From Dyadobacter diqingensis (lineage in GTDB: Bacteria > Bacteroidota > Bacteroidia > Cytophagales > Spirosomataceae): a stretch of 64,000 nt of DNA. Each line of letters begins with the position of its first letter. Positions within the stretch are counted from its first letter, which is position 1. Below are positions 47,347 through 56,664 of this stretch, piece after piece. A program made the translations under genes and the position numbers. The notes beneath the pieces were generated by a model, which searched no databases, was not told where the DNA came from, and was given only the letters and a program-made list of their open reading frames with translations. The DNA is taken from NCBI RefSeq assembly GCF_024220585.1, contig NZ_JAMXKF010000003.1, forward strand, positions 372,001-436,000. Reading direction: 5' to 3'.

Positions 47347-47913
47347 CTATGATTTTACTCTTTCAACGTAGTCGTACGTGCGGGTATCTACTTTGATTTT
47401 CTGACCTTCTTCAATAAATAAAGGTACCATGATACGAGCACCCGTTTCTACTTCAATCGCTTTCTTAGGAGAGTTTGCGGTATCTCCTTTTAAGCCTGGT
47501 TCAGCATAGGTCACTTCTAATTCTACAAATGGTGGCAATTCACATAACAAAGCAGCGTCGGTTTCGGTGTTGATCAAAATCTCTACTTCCTGGCCTTCTT
47601 TCATCAGGTCAGCCGCTGTTACAAGTTTCTCATCGATCAATACCTGATCGAATGTTTCGGAGTTCATGAAGTTATACCCAACTTCATCTTTGTATAAAAA
47701 CTGGAATTTATGTCTTTCTACGCGAACCGGAATAATAGTAGCACCGGAAGAGAAAGTATTATCCAATACTTTTCCCGAAGTAAGGCTTTTTATTTTTGTG
47801 CGTACAAAAGCATTTCCTTTACCTGGTTTTACATGTTGAAACTCGATAACCTGAAAAAGGTCATGGTTAAAATGTATTACTAGTCCGTTACGTAAATCTG
47901 CAGTCGTTGCCAT
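47347..47913 (-). CDS. efp: Translation elongation factor P
   Basis: 188 residues, three beta-barrel domains as in all EF-P. The tip loop of domain I is FQHVKPGKGNAFVR, with the modifiable Lys32 in PGKG, so the protein has the lysine form. Whether it is lysylated by an EpmA-like enzyme cannot be seen here. Domains II/III follow with RVERHKFQFLYKDEVGYNFM, and the C-terminus has GARIMVPLFIEEGQKIKVDTRTYDY. EF-P relieves ribosome stalling at polyproline. A terminator-like hairpin lies just upstream. Confidence 0.96.
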   Translation of the reverse strand: MATTADLRNGLVIHFNHDLFQVIEFQHVKPGKGNAFVRTKIKSLTSGKVLDNTFSSGATIIPVRVERHKFQFLYKDEVGYNFMNSETFDQVLIDEKLVTAADLMKEGQEVEILINTETDAALLCELPPFVELEVTYAEPGLKGDTANSPKKAIEVETGARIMVPLFIEEGQKIKVDTRTYDYVERVKS

Positions 47914-47951
47914 GTTTAATTAATAAAAAATGTATAAAATCTTAAAATGAA

Positions 47952-47986
47952 AAAATGAATAATGAAACAAGATCATTATTCATTTT
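47952..47986 (-). terminator. AT-rich perfect hairpin between fabH and efp
   Basis: AAAATGAATAATGA (47952-47965) pairs perfectly with TCATTATTCATTTT (47973-47986). On the minus strand it follows the fabH stop and is followed by a T-run. CATTATTCATTT occurs once more at 47988-47999 region as a near-direct repeat reaching into the fabH end. Confidence 0.6.
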
Positions 47987-47989
47987 ACA

Positions 47990-48994
47990 TTATTCATTTC
48001 CTTTATCGTAGGCCCATTTCAGGTAAATCGCGCCCCAGGTAAATCCTCCACCGAAGGCCGCAAGTACAAGATTATCGCCCTTTTTCAATTGTGATTCGTA
48101 GTCCCACAAACAAAGTGGTATAGTCGCCGAAGTGGTGTTGCCGTACTTCTGGATATTCACCATCACCTTGTCCATTCCAACACCCATACGGTTGGCCGTG
48201 GCCTCGATGATACGTCTGTTGGCCTGATGTGGCACCAGCCATGCAACGTCTTCACTTGCAAGGTTATTCTTTTCCATAATTTCAGCGGAAATATCTGCCA
48301 TGTTTTTTACGGCAAATTTAAACACCTGAGATCCGTCCTGATACACCGAATGCCACTTATTATCAATGGTTTCATGTGTAGGCGGAAAACGGCTTCCTCC
48401 CGCTTTCTGATGCAGATAAGGATATCCGGCTCCATCGGAACGGATGATCGAATCTACAATACCATATCCTTCGGTATCAGGTTCCAGAAGCACAGCTCCA
48501 GCACCATCGCCAAACAGAATACAAGTTTTTCTATCGGTGTAATCGACAATTGCTGACATTTTATCAGCGCCGACCACAATTACTTTTTTATATTTTCCGG
48601 TCTCGATAAACTGAGAACCGATCGTAAGTGCATAAACAAATCCGGAACAAGCCGCCTGAATATCGAAACTTCCGACATTTCTGATGCCCGTCATATCACA
48701 GATCAGATTGGCAGTACCAGGAAAAATGAAGTCGGGGGTAGTCGTGGCGCAGATCAATAAATCAATATCTTCCGGAGCAGTATTGGTTTTGGCAAGCAAC
48801 CCTTTTACAGCCTCAGCGCCCATATGTGAGCTTCCTAAACCTTCTCCTTTAAGTATGCGACGTTCCTTGATGCCGGTACGGCTTACGATCCATTCATCGT
48901 TAGTCGCCACCATTGTTTCCAATTCAGCATTTGTCAGAATATAGTCAGGCACATACCCGTGTATTCCTGTTATAGAGGCTCTTGCGTGGGTCAT
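47990..48994 (-). CDS. fabH: 3-oxoacyl-[ACP] synthase III (KAS III)
   Basis: 334 residues with all three KAS III catalytic residues: Cys116 ([13 protein letters not shown]), His in [11 protein letters not shown], and Asn in [16 protein letters not shown]. The C-terminus has [19 protein letters not shown]. It condenses acetyl-CoA or branched acyl-CoA primers with malonyl-ACP to begin fatty-acid synthesis. It is 90 bp downstream of plsX in the usual Bacteroidota order, and a terminator-like hairpin follows. Confidence 0.96.
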   Translation of the reverse strand: MTHARASITGIHGYVPDYILTNAELETMVATNDEWIVSRTGIKERRILKGEGLGSSHMGAEAVKGLLAKTNTAPEDIDLLICATTTPDFIFPGTANLICDMTGIRNVGSFDIQAACSGFVYALTIGSQFIETGKYKKVIVVGADKMSAIVDYTDRKTCILFGDGAGAVLLEPDTEGYGIVDSIIRSDGAGYPYLHQKAGGSRFPPTHETIDNKWHSVYQDGSQVFKFAVKNMADISAEIMEKNNLASEDVAWLVPHQANRRIIEATANRMGVGMDKVMVNIQKYGNTTSATIPLCLWDYESQLKKGDNLVLAAFGGGFTWGAIYLKWAYDKGNE

Positions 48995-49084
48995 GGTTAA
49001 TTTCTAGCATTCAAAATTCCCGTGAATTTTGGTAAAAAACATTATCAGAGTTTATTCGCAAAATAGTGCTGTTATGCTCAGCGA

Positions 49085-50023
49085 TTAGTTCAAAGCATTT
49101 GCAATGTGAACATACGCTTTTGATTTGACTTGTTTGTAAGCCCATCCCAGCATATTTTTTATTGCCAGCGGTGAAGAAATGCCATGTGCGATCATCACAT
49201 TACCATTTACTCCGATAATCGAACTCCCGCCGATGGACTCATAATTCGTCTGATCTATAAAATCATCCTGAATCCCTCTTTGTTTGGCAATTTCGTATAG
49301 CGACTCTCCTAATTTAAATAATACATTCCCAGTGAAACCGTCCGTGACGATCACATCTGCTTTATTAGTGAAGAGATCTTTCCCTTCAATATTTCCAATA
49401 AAATTGATTCGTTTGTTATCCTTGAGCAGGGGATAGGTAGCCTGCGCAGTTAATGAACCCTTCTGTTCTTCCTCGCCAATGTTCATTAAAGCCACACGAG
49501 GGCTTTCAATCTGAAATGTATGCTGAACGAACAGAGAGCCAATTTCACCAAACTGGGCAAGTACTTCAGGCTTGCAATCGGCGTTGGCGCCAATATCGAC
49601 CATAATAGCATATCCGCCTCCAACCTGGGGTACGAAACCGGCAATGGCAGGTCTCAAAACTCCTTCAATAGCTTTTATACTAAAAAGAGCGCCGACATGC
49701 ATAGCGCCGGTGTTGCCCGCACTACAGAAGATGTCTATTTCTTTTTCCTTCAAAAGCTTAAATCCAATGGCAATACTAGAATTCGGCTTCTGAGAAAGAG
49801 CTTTTGTAGGGTGCTCACCCATCTCAATAACATCTTCAGCATGAACGATATCAACGACGGACGAAGAGAAGTTATGCTGGCGAAATATCTCCAGAATATC
49901 ACTTTCCCGGCCAATTAATACGATTCGGGCATCCGATGGCAGTTCGGAAGCGGCTTGTATAACCCCTTCAACTATTGCTTGTGGAGCTAAATCTCCCCCC
50001 ATAGCATCTACCGCAATTTTCAT
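49085..50023 (-). CDS. plsX: Phosphate acyltransferase PlsX
   Basis: 312 residues. The N-terminal [21 protein letters not shown] is diagnostic. Further conserved blocks are [42 protein letters not shown] and [17 protein letters not shown]. It makes acyl-phosphate from acyl-ACP for phospholipid synthesis. The order rpmF-plsX-fabH is widely conserved. A terminator-like hairpin lies between it and rpmF, so its expression may be partly independent. Confidence 0.96.
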   Translation of the reverse strand: MKIAVDAMGGDLAPQAIVEGVIQAASELPSDARIVLIGRESDILEIFRQHNFSSSVVDIVHAEDVIEMGEHPTKALSQKPNSSIAIGFKLLKEKEIDIFCSAGNTGAMHVGALFSIKAIEGVLRPAIAGFVPQVGGGYAIMVDIGANADCKPEVLAQFGEIGSLFVQHTFQIESPRVALMNIGEEEQKGSLTAQATYPLLKDNKRINFIGNIEGKDLFTNKADVIVTDGFTGNVLFKLGESLYEIAKQRGIQDDFIDQTNYESIGGSSIIGVNGNVMIAHGISSPLAIKNMLGWAYKQVKSKAYVHIANALN

Positions 50024-50097
50024 TTACACGCTGTTATTTTGTACTAAAAGTTAGAAATCGAAGGTGTAAATTTAGCAGTTGTGCCTTAGTAAAAAAG

Positions 50098-50134
50098 AAT
50101 TTCGCAACAACTTTTATAAGGCTGTTGCGAAATT
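50098..50134 (-). terminator. Terminator-like hairpin between rpmF and plsX
   Basis: AATTTCGCAACA (50098-50109) pairs perfectly with TGTTGCGAAATT (50123-50134) 20 bp past the rpmF stop. On the minus strand it is followed by a T-rich run (TTCTTTTTTA), the form of a rho-independent terminator. Confidence 0.7.
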
Positions 50135-50154
50135 GGCATTCTCATTGTTAAAAT

Positions 50155-50349
50155 TTAGACCGTTTTGGCATAATTTTCAACAACAACTTTGCCTCTATAA
50201 ACTAGATTTCCTTCGTGTACGTGCGCACGGTGGAACTGATGAATCTCCCCTGTTGACGAATCAACTGACAATTGCTTGCCAGTAAGGAAGTCATGTGCTC
50301 TGCGTGTATCGCGACGGGTTTTGGAAATTTTCCGCTTAGGATGTGCCAT
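50155..50349 (-). CDS. rpmF: Ribosomal protein bL32
   Basis: 64 residues. [19 protein letters not shown] is the standard bL32 start. There is no Cys quartet, so this is the zinc-independent form. The gene is followed by plsX, as in most Bacteroidota, and preceded by the DUF177 gene, which is its usual partner. A hairpin terminator separates it from plsX. Confidence 0.97.
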   Translation of the reverse strand: MAHPKRKISKTRRDTRRAHDFLTGKQLSVDSSTGEIHQFHRAHVHEGNLVYRGKVVVENYAKTV

Positions 50350-50410
50350 GATGCTTTATGTTCTGTATGTTAATATTCGGTTTGAAAAACTTTTATATCG
50401 CAGACAGGAA

Positions 50411-50989
50411 TTACTCCTGATTGCCTTTTAATTTTTTTAATGCTTCCCAACGTGGGTCAATTTTTTCTTCGGAATCGCTGTCTTCTTCACTTTCTTCCTG
50501 ACCTTCCGAAGAATAGATAAGAATCACTTCATCGTCGTCTTCCAAATCCTCATCATCATAATCTTCCTCACGAAGACTTGGATGTAATTTTTTTACAGGC
50601 AGAGATAATGCGATAAACTCAAAAATGTATTTCGCAACATTAATACGGTTCGTATTTCTGTTTATAATCTCAATCTCGTCTGTCAGCTCCTCATTACGGT
50701 CACCGAATTTTAAAATAATCCGTTCACTCGAATCAATCGGCTCTTCAAACGGTTCCAAAGTGCGGTCGCAAAGTAATTCAACCGAGCCTTCCGTATGAAA
50801 ATGAAGCTGGATCATCGTAGCCGATTTTGTCAAAACAACATGTGTTTTGAAATGGCCATGTTCGATCAGATCTTGCTCTAATTCTTCAAAAAACGCGTCT
50901 CCCGACTCCATATCATAGTCATACTGTTTGTCTTCCAAACCGTAAATGTCTATGTTGTATTTACTTAGCTCTTTCACTATTTCTGTCAA
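50411..50989 (-). CDS. DUF177 (YceD family) protein
   Basis: 192 residues. The YceD/DUF177 pattern is present: a variable N-terminus, then the SVELLCDRTLEPFEEPI block and FIALSLPVKKLHPSLR (the usual LPLxxxHP region). The C-terminal third is strongly acidic (DYDDEDLEDDDEV, EESEEDSDSEE) before DPRWEALKKLK. It is encoded directly upstream of rpmF, as in most bacteria, and is thought to be linked to ribosome or rRNA biogenesis. The zinc-binding cysteines of some homologues are absent. Confidence 0.88.
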   Translation of the reverse strand: MTEIVKELSKYNIDIYGLEDKQYDYDMESGDAFFEELEQDLIEHGHFKTHVVLTKSATMIQLHFHTEGSVELLCDRTLEPFEEPIDSSERIILKFGDRNEELTDEIEIINRNTNRINVAKYIFEFIALSLPVKKLHPSLREEDYDDEDLEDDDEVILIYSSEGQEESEEDSDSEEKIDPRWEALKKLKGNQE

Positions 50990-51068
50990 AAGGACTGCAA
51001 AGGTAGTGTCTTTTCATGTGAATAAAAAAACTATCTACAATTTTTATTGATTTGAACTGAGGGATTTA

Positions 51069-51107
51069 ACACGGAAGATGCTGTTCCTCAACCAGCATCC
51101 GTTTTTT
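51069..51107. terminator. Bulged hairpin downstream of the NeuD-like gene
   Basis: ACGG...ATGCTG (51071-51083) pairs with CAGCATCCGT (51093-51102) with a 3-base bulge, next to a run of eight T on the plus strand. The T-run points the wrong way for the minus-strand gene that ends at 51122, so its role is unclear. Confidence 0.35.
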
Positions 51108-51121
51108 TTCTACAAATCCCA

Positions 51122-51754
51122 TTAAATCTTGCGTGCAGGATTGCCAAAAAATGTTGACCCTGCCGGCACGTTTTCAACCACCACAGATCCTGCACCGATT
51201 CTTGCATTTTTTCCGATCTCGATACCGGCAACAATGATAGCGCCTGATCCGATAAATACGCCGTCGCCGACTTTTACACGATCATTGATCACGGCACCCG
51301 GGCCAACTGTCACATAATCCCCGACTTCGGCGGAAGTTTCAATAACAGACGCAGTCTGGAATAGTGAATGACTTCCCAATTTTGACAATGCCCCAACGGT
51401 CACACGTGCTCCGAAAAGATTTCCGTGACCTATGACGGCCGTTTCCGAGATAATGCTGCTTTCGTGAATGGCATTAACGGGCATACTTTTAAAACGCTCG
51501 TTCAGCCCCTCGGTTAATTGTTTGCGGACGGTACGTTCGCCTACCGCAACAAAAGTTTCACACTTTTCGCCTATAATATTGATAAAGCCTTCGTCATCCG
51601 TTGCGCCTAAAACGCTGATATCGCCGAATTCTTTACCATGTAATTCTTTATTATCGTCCAGAATTCCGTAGACGAGCACATTGTTTTTCTTGAAAATATC
51701 AAGTGCCTGCATTCCCAGGGAGCCTGCACCAAAAATTAAAACTGGATTTTCCAT
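51122..51754 (-). CDS. NeuD-like sugar O-acyltransferase (left-handed beta-helix)
   Basis: 210 residues. A Rossmann-like N-terminus, ILIFGAGSLGMQALDIFKKN in form (read as PVLIFGAGSLGMQALD), precedes hexapeptide repeats from about residue 100 (IGHGNLFGARVTVGALSKLG, VGDYVTVGPGAVINDRVKVG, IGSGAIIVAGIEIGKNARIG) and ends AGSTFFGNPARKI. This is the layout of NeuD/PglD-type acetyltransferases that modify nucleotide or surface sugars. No glycan-synthesis gene is adjacent, so the substrate is unknown. Confidence 0.85.
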   Translation of the reverse strand: MENPVLIFGAGSLGMQALDIFKKNNVLVYGILDDNKELHGKEFGDISVLGATDDEGFINIIGEKCETFVAVGERTVRKQLTEGLNERFKSMPVNAIHESSIISETAVIGHGNLFGARVTVGALSKLGSHSLFQTASVIETSAEVGDYVTVGPGAVINDRVKVGDGVFIGSGAIIVAGIEIGKNARIGAGSVVVENVPAGSTFFGNPARKI

Positions 51755-51919
51755 AATTGATTTTATTCATCCGCACCTCTTATATGGTTTGACCGGATGA
51801 AGGAATAATTGAATTTGTTAATGAATCCGGCAGCAAGTGTTCAGCAGGTATGAAAATAAATTTCGTTGTGCGATGTTATGCCCGGTATCAGGTAATTATT
51901 TATAAAAGTACGGATTGAT

Positions 51920-52579
51920 TTACAGAAACGTGACGCGGAACACAAACGGGCTTCCGTACGGCGAAATATTGTTTCCATAATCGTCTAGCTGATTATCGTA
52001 ATTTAAATTGTATAACGCGGTGAAATGAATAGCCCTAATTAAACGCCCACCCGTTGGCTGGGAGTAAGAAGCCCCAATCATAGGCGAGCCAATCCATTTC
52101 CTGGCATCATATTTAATGAAGGAATCAGCTTCTACATTCATGGCTTCGTATTCAGCAATAATATTTATTACTGGTACCACTTGATACATCAGAAATCCTC
52201 TTCCTCCGTAGTAAACAGAATTGACCCCATAATTTTTTGATTTGAACCACATCAGCGTCGCGCCAACACCGCCAACCAGCTTGTCGGTGATCTGGTAACC
52301 TGCCATTGGTGATACGTTCACGTTGGTGAATGTTCCAAAACTTAACCCGAAACTTCCGCCTAACCTGATCCTTTCTTTGAACGCAAGATTTTTTAATTCA
52401 CTTTCAACTTTTTTCTTTTCAACAGGAGCTTTGTCTTCAATCGGTGGTATTTCTTTTCTTACCGGCCTTTCTTTTTTCACAGTATCCGGGCGGTAGTATT
52501 CGTCTGTCTGGGCAAATACTGTTGATTTAATCGATAGTGTGATGATAAATAAACAGGATAGGAGGATTTTCCTTTTCAT
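51920..52579 (-). CDS. Small outer-membrane barrel-like protein
   Basis: 219 residues with signal peptide (LLSCLFIITLSIKSTVFAQ). A charged, proline-rich stretch of ~45 residues follows (VKKERPVRKEIPPIEDKAPVEKKKV), then alternating beta-strands (IRLGGSFGLSFGTFTNVNVSPMAGYQI, given here by its GGSFGLSFGTF core) and a C-terminal aromatic-rich strand ending FVFRVTFL. That is typical of a small outer-membrane barrel. No homologue or function is recognised. Confidence 0.75.
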   Translation of the reverse strand: MKRKILLSCLFIITLSIKSTVFAQTDEYYRPDTVKKERPVRKEIPPIEDKAPVEKKKVESELKNLAFKERIRLGGSFGLSFGTFTNVNVSPMAGYQITDKLVGGVGATLMWFKSKNYGVNSVYYGGRGFLMYQVVPVINIIAEYEAMNVEADSFIKYDARKWIGSPMIGASYSQPTGGRLIRAIHFTALYNLNYDNQLDDYGNNISPYGSPFVFRVTFL

Positions 52580-52689
52580 TTCTAAATGGTTTATTTTAAT
52601 ATTGTTAATAGTAACGCAAAATTCTTAACTTTTGGTTTATTATTGAGTAAGCCCTCATCAATTCTGCCTCATTCACTGCCTGATAGCTT

Positions 52690-54162
52690 ATGCATTATCA
52701 TATTTCTGTAACTGACCCTGCTTCCCATTTTTTAACAATTACCTATACAATTCCTGAAATTACAACGGATCGTATTGAAATTCAATTACCTGCATGGCGG
52801 CCAGGACGTTATGAAATTCAAAATTTTGCCAAAAATATTCAATTTATTGAAGCAATTTCAATAAGCGGTGATAAACTACCATTACGCAAGATTACCAAGG
52901 ATCGTTGGGAGGTTAAAACAAACGGAGAAAAAGAAGTTCAGATCCGTTATGCATTCTTCGCGGCGATACAAAATGCGGGCAGCAGTTATGTGGATGAGGA
53001 GCTCTGGTATCTCAATTTTATCAACTTTTGCCTTTATACCGAAGGAAGAATTACGGATGAATGCCTGGTCACACTGGCGCTGCCGGAAACATTCGGGATT
53101 GCCTGCGGGCTGGCTGCGGCTGGCAAACATCAGTTGAAAGCGAAAGATTTTTATCAGTTGGTGGATAGCCCGCTTCTGGCGTCGGAAACATTACAAAAAT
53201 CGGATTATACCGTTCGGGGTGTACAGTTTCACATATGGATGCATGGTAATCTGAAACCGAACTGGAAGCGTATTCAGCGTGATTTCAGGAGATTTTCCAG
53301 GGAACAGATTGCTACCATGGGTGAATTTCCGGAGGAAGAGTACCATTTCCTGAACCTTATTCTGCCACACGCTTTTTACCATGGCGTGGAGCATCATAAT
53401 TCTACGATGATTGTGCTCGGCCCGGATGATGAAGGTGAGGGACTTTATACGGATTTGCTGGGTGTGAGTTCGCACGAATTGTTTCATGCCTGGAATATCA
53501 TCCGTATTCGTCCGATCGAACTTTTACCCTACGATTTTACCAAAGAAAACTATTTTGAAACCTGTTTTGTGGCAGAAGGCTGCACGACTTATTATGGCGA
53601 TTTGTTTTTAAGACGCGCCGGTGTTTTTAACGACGAAGCCTATATCAAGGAATTACAGGTTTATATGAAGCGTCATTTTGAAAACAATGCGCTCGCTTCG
53701 CAGTCGCTGGCGGAATCTTCCTTTGACTTATGGCTGGATGGTTATGACAAGGGTATTCCGCACCGTAAGGTTTCGGTTTACCACAAAGGGGCGCTGGTGG
53801 CTTTGATTCTTGATTTGTTCCTGAGGAAAAAGTCAAATCATGTTTCGTCGCTGGATACGGTTATGCAGATCCTTTGGGAGCGTTTCGGAAAACCTTTCAT
53901 CGGTTATACCATCCAGGATTACAGGGATATTGTGGAGGAAGTGGCCGGTGAGAAAATGGACTGGTACTGGAACGATTGTATTCTGACCAACGAGCCGCTC
54001 GAAACCAGACTCAACGAAGCACTGAGTTTTGTGGGTTTACAGATGACCATTTTTAGCAACGGGAATATTCAGTTAAACATTCAGGACGATTTTCGTGCCA
54101 AAATACAGCGCGATAAATGGCTGGAAACACGTCAGGTGCTTTCGGAGGAGGAGGAGGAGTGA
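52690..54162 (+). CDS. M61 family (glycyl aminopeptidase-like) metallopeptidase
   Basis: 490 residues. An N-terminal beta domain (MHYHISVTDPASHFLTITYTI, PAWRPGRYEIQNFAKNI) is followed by a catalytic domain. The zinc motif HELFHAWNIIRIRP (HExxH) is near residue 260, and the third ligand region is FVAEGCTTYYGDLF. This matches the M61 group. Relatives commonly carry a C-terminal PDZ domain; this one stops after ~490 residues with only a partial tail. There is no signal peptide, so it is likely cytoplasmic. The substrate preference is unknown. Confidence 0.9.
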   Translation: MHYHISVTDPASHFLTITYTIPEITTDRIEIQLPAWRPGRYEIQNFAKNIQFIEAISISGDKLPLRKITKDRWEVKTNGEKEVQIRYAFFAAIQNAGSSYVDEELWYLNFINFCLYTEGRITDECLVTLALPETFGIACGLAAAGKHQLKAKDFYQLVDSPLLASETLQKSDYTVRGVQFHIWMHGNLKPNWKRIQRDFRRFSREQIATMGEFPEEEYHFLNLILPHAFYHGVEHHNSTMIVLGPDDEGEGLYTDLLGVSSHELFHAWNIIRIRPIELLPYDFTKENYFETCFVAEGCTTYYGDLFLRRAGVFNDEAYIKELQVYMKRHFENNALASQSLAESSFDLWLDGYDKGIPHRKVSVYHKGALVALILDLFLRKKSNHVSSLDTVMQILWERFGKPFIGYTIQDYRDIVEEVAGEKMDWYWNDCILTNEPLETRLNEALSFVGLQMTIFSNGNIQLNIQDDFRAKIQRDKWLETRQVLSEEEEE

Positions 54163-54348
54163 GGTGACTTTTGCGAAGAACTCCTAAGGAGCCTCCCGCA
54201 AGTGTAAAGCCAAGCCTTTGTCGCTCCCAGGTTGCCGTTTATAAATTAAACTTCAAAAACATTTTTTAACAAAGAGATAACCTGATGCTTGCTTAGAATT
54301 GGCTGCTCAACTGCTTTAATTAAGATACATTTCCTAAATCCTCCAAAA

Positions 54349-55671
54349 ATGAAAGCAGTTAATATGGCCGGGCGTATGCTGCTTGTTCTGGTGAAAATAA
54401 TATTGGTGCTTTTTATCGGGCTGATTGCATACTTTCTGGCTGAGCCCTTGTGGAACCGGTATGTCGTTTATCCGGAATTGGAAGAGGAGCGGACCCGGCT
54501 TTGGCGGAGTTATAAAAAGCCGGAGCAATTTATACCCCATGCGGACTTTAAAGGCGTTCTTCATTCCCATACATACCGGTCACATGATAGCCGAGGTATT
54601 TTGGAGGAAATTATTCCCGCCGCCAAAAAAGCAAAACTGAATTTTATTTTCCTTGCCGATCATCGAATGGCTGATCTGGACACTTTTCCGAGAGGAATTC
54701 ATGGGACTTTTGAAGGTATCTTGATCGAATCGGGAACAGAATCGCCGGGTGCCAGCATGATGGTAACGCCTCTGCGAAGCGTCGTTCTGGACTGGGCGAA
54801 GGATCGTAGTCAGCTAATGCATGAGGTGGTGAAAAATAACGGCATGGTGTTTTATCTTCATTCCGAGGATGAGCACGACTGGGGAAATCCGGATTATCAG
54901 GGAATGGAAATTTACAATATCCACTCGGACCTCATTGATGAAAAAAGTCCGCTCAAATTTCTGATCAATGGTATGATCAACAGCGGCGTGTACAGGCACT
55001 GGAGTTATCGCGAGCTTTTCGACGAACAAACAAAAATTGTTGCGCTTTGGGATTCTCTGAATAATCATCGGCGGATTGTGGGAATGGCTGCGGTGGACGC
55101 GCATAACAATCAAAGTCTGCGGGCGCGATATACCAAAAATGATATGGTGGAATGGGTGGGGCCCAATGCCAAAACATTGTCGGTAAACAAACCCGGCTGG
55201 AAGGAAAAATTAATTCTGGGGAAACCTGATATTGCAGGCTGGGCTTTTAAAATGGAGCTCGATACCTATTTCCACTCTTTTAATTTTGCCAACACCCACA
55301 TCTTCGGTGATTCATTGTCGAGTCGTTCTCTTAAAAATGAACTGGTAAAAGGGCATGCTTATATTTCGTTTGAAAGTCTGGCGCAGGCCAGCGGATTTCA
55401 GTTTTTTACCAGCGATAGTTCAGGTAAAGTGAATGCTATTGTTGGAGACTCTGTTCAGGGCAAAAATGCGGTTAAACTCAGCGCAGTTTCACCTTATCCC
55501 GTACGATTCGAGCTGTTCAGAAATGGTAAACTAATCGATAGTCAGGAGGATCGTTATGCGTACGAATTTAAAGTCAGGGATAAAAAAGGAAATTACCGGA
55601 TTGTCGCGAGACTGAAATTCAGGAACCAGTGGCTTCCGTGGGTTTACACGAATCCTATTTATGTATTTTAG
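54349..55671 (+). CDS. Membrane-anchored PHP-like phosphoesterase/metallohydrolase
   Basis: 440 residues from the ATG at 54349; a TTG 60 bp upstream is not used. An N-terminal membrane anchor (MLLVLVKIILVLFIGLIAYFLA) is followed by FKGVLHSHTYRSHDS, a PHP-type HxH metal site, and IFLADHRMADL (DHR). HSEDEHDW and VDAHNNQS supply further likely ligands. These are the metal positions of PHP/amidohydrolase-like enzymes. The C-terminal ~100 residues form a beta domain (AVKLSAVSPYPVRFELFRNG). The predicted location is anchored and periplasmic. The substrate is unknown, and other Zn hydrolase families remain possible. Confidence 0.75.
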   Translation: MKAVNMAGRMLLVLVKIILVLFIGLIAYFLAEPLWNRYVVYPELEEERTRLWRSYKKPEQFIPHADFKGVLHSHTYRSHDSRGILEEIIPAAKKAKLNFIFLADHRMADLDTFPRGIHGTFEGILIESGTESPGASMMVTPLRSVVLDWAKDRSQLMHEVVKNNGMVFYLHSEDEHDWGNPDYQGMEIYNIHSDLIDEKSPLKFLINGMINSGVYRHWSYRELFDEQTKIVALWDSLNNHRRIVGMAAVDAHNNQSLRARYTKNDMVEWVGPNAKTLSVNKPGWKEKLILGKPDIAGWAFKMELDTYFHSFNFANTHIFGDSLSSRSLKNELVKGHAYISFESLAQASGFQFFTSDSSGKVNAIVGDSVQGKNAVKLSAVSPYPVRFELFRNGKLIDSQEDRYAYEFKVRDKKGNYRIVARLKFRNQWLPWVYTNPIYVF

Positions 55672-55692
55672 CAGCCGCATTCGGGACATGCA

Positions 55693-56607
55693 TTAAGATC
55701 TCAGTACGTTTTCCAACGCTTCCGGTAAATCAGGATATTGATATTTAAAATCGGTCTCATCCTGAACCCGCTCGTTGATAACATAATTACTACCCAGAAC
55801 CACATTGGCCATCTCGCCAAAAACAAGACGCAGTGCAAATGCGGGTACATTAGGAAGCCATTGAGGTTTATGAAGTGCCTTGCAGATTTGTCTGGTAAAA
55901 TATTCATTTGTTGCCGGAGGAGCAGCAACTGCATTGTAAGCGCCATGCCATGTGTCGTTTTCCATCGCCTCGATGTACATCCGGCAAAGATCATCAATGT
56001 GGATCCACGATAACCATTGTTTTCCTGAACCAAGTGGTGCGCCAAAACCGAATTTGGCAGGTTGAGCCATTTTCGGAATAGCACCACCATCGTTGCTTAG
56101 CACTATACCAGTTCTGAGTTTCACCGTTCTTACACCGAGCGCCGCCACTTCATCCGCTGATTTTTCCCAGGCAATGGTTACTTCTGACAAAAAATCATTG
56201 GCAGGTGGCGAGTGTTCGGTATGCTGGATATCACCGGTATCTTCGCCATAATAACTGCTCCCGGATGCGGAAACAAATGCTTTGGGGAAGAAGTGAAGGG
56301 CTTTTAACTGTCGGGCAATCAGCTCAATGCTATCGGTGCGGCTGCTGAAAATTTCTCTTTTCCGCTTTTTCGACCAACGTTCGTCAGCCACGCCGGCACC
56401 GGCAAGGTGAATCAGATAATCGGTATTTTCGAGTGCGCCTGGTTCGATATAATTATTTTTAACATCCCATTCAAACACTTTTACCGAAGGAATATTTGTC
56501 TTTTTTCGGGTTAGATAGGCAATTTCATATCCTTTTTGAAGGAGTAATGTCGTCAGCCTTTTCCCGATTAACCCTGTTCCGCCGGTAATCAATACTTTTT
56601 GTGCCAT
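55693..56607 (-). CDS. TIGR01777 family epimerase/SDR-like protein
   Basis: 304 residues. The Rossmann start is VLITGGTGLIGKRLTTLLLQKG, followed by DYLIHLAGAGVADERWSKKRKREI and FVSASGSSYYG, and it ends with the DUF1731-like tail (PEALENVLRS). This is the TIGR01777/YfcH extended SDR group. The usual Ser-Tyr-x-x-x-Lys triad is SSYYG with the later Lys missing or replaced, as often in this group. The biochemical role is not established. It converges with the PHP-like gene 21 bp away. Confidence 0.92.
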   Translation of the reverse strand: MAQKVLITGGTGLIGKRLTTLLLQKGYEIAYLTRKKTNIPSVKVFEWDVKNNYIEPGALENTDYLIHLAGAGVADERWSKKRKREIFSSRTDSIELIARQLKALHFFPKAFVSASGSSYYGEDTGDIQHTEHSPPANDFLSEVTIAWEKSADEVAALGVRTVKLRTGIVLSNDGGAIPKMAQPAKFGFGAPLGSGKQWLSWIHIDDLCRMYIEAMENDTWHGAYNAVAAPPATNEYFTRQICKALHKPQWLPNVPAFALRLVFGEMANVVLGSNYVINERVQDETDFKYQYPDLPEALENVLRS

Positions 56608-56664
56608 AAACGATTAGGATGAAATATTTTTATCAATCAGATTACAAAAATGGTGCCGAGGATA

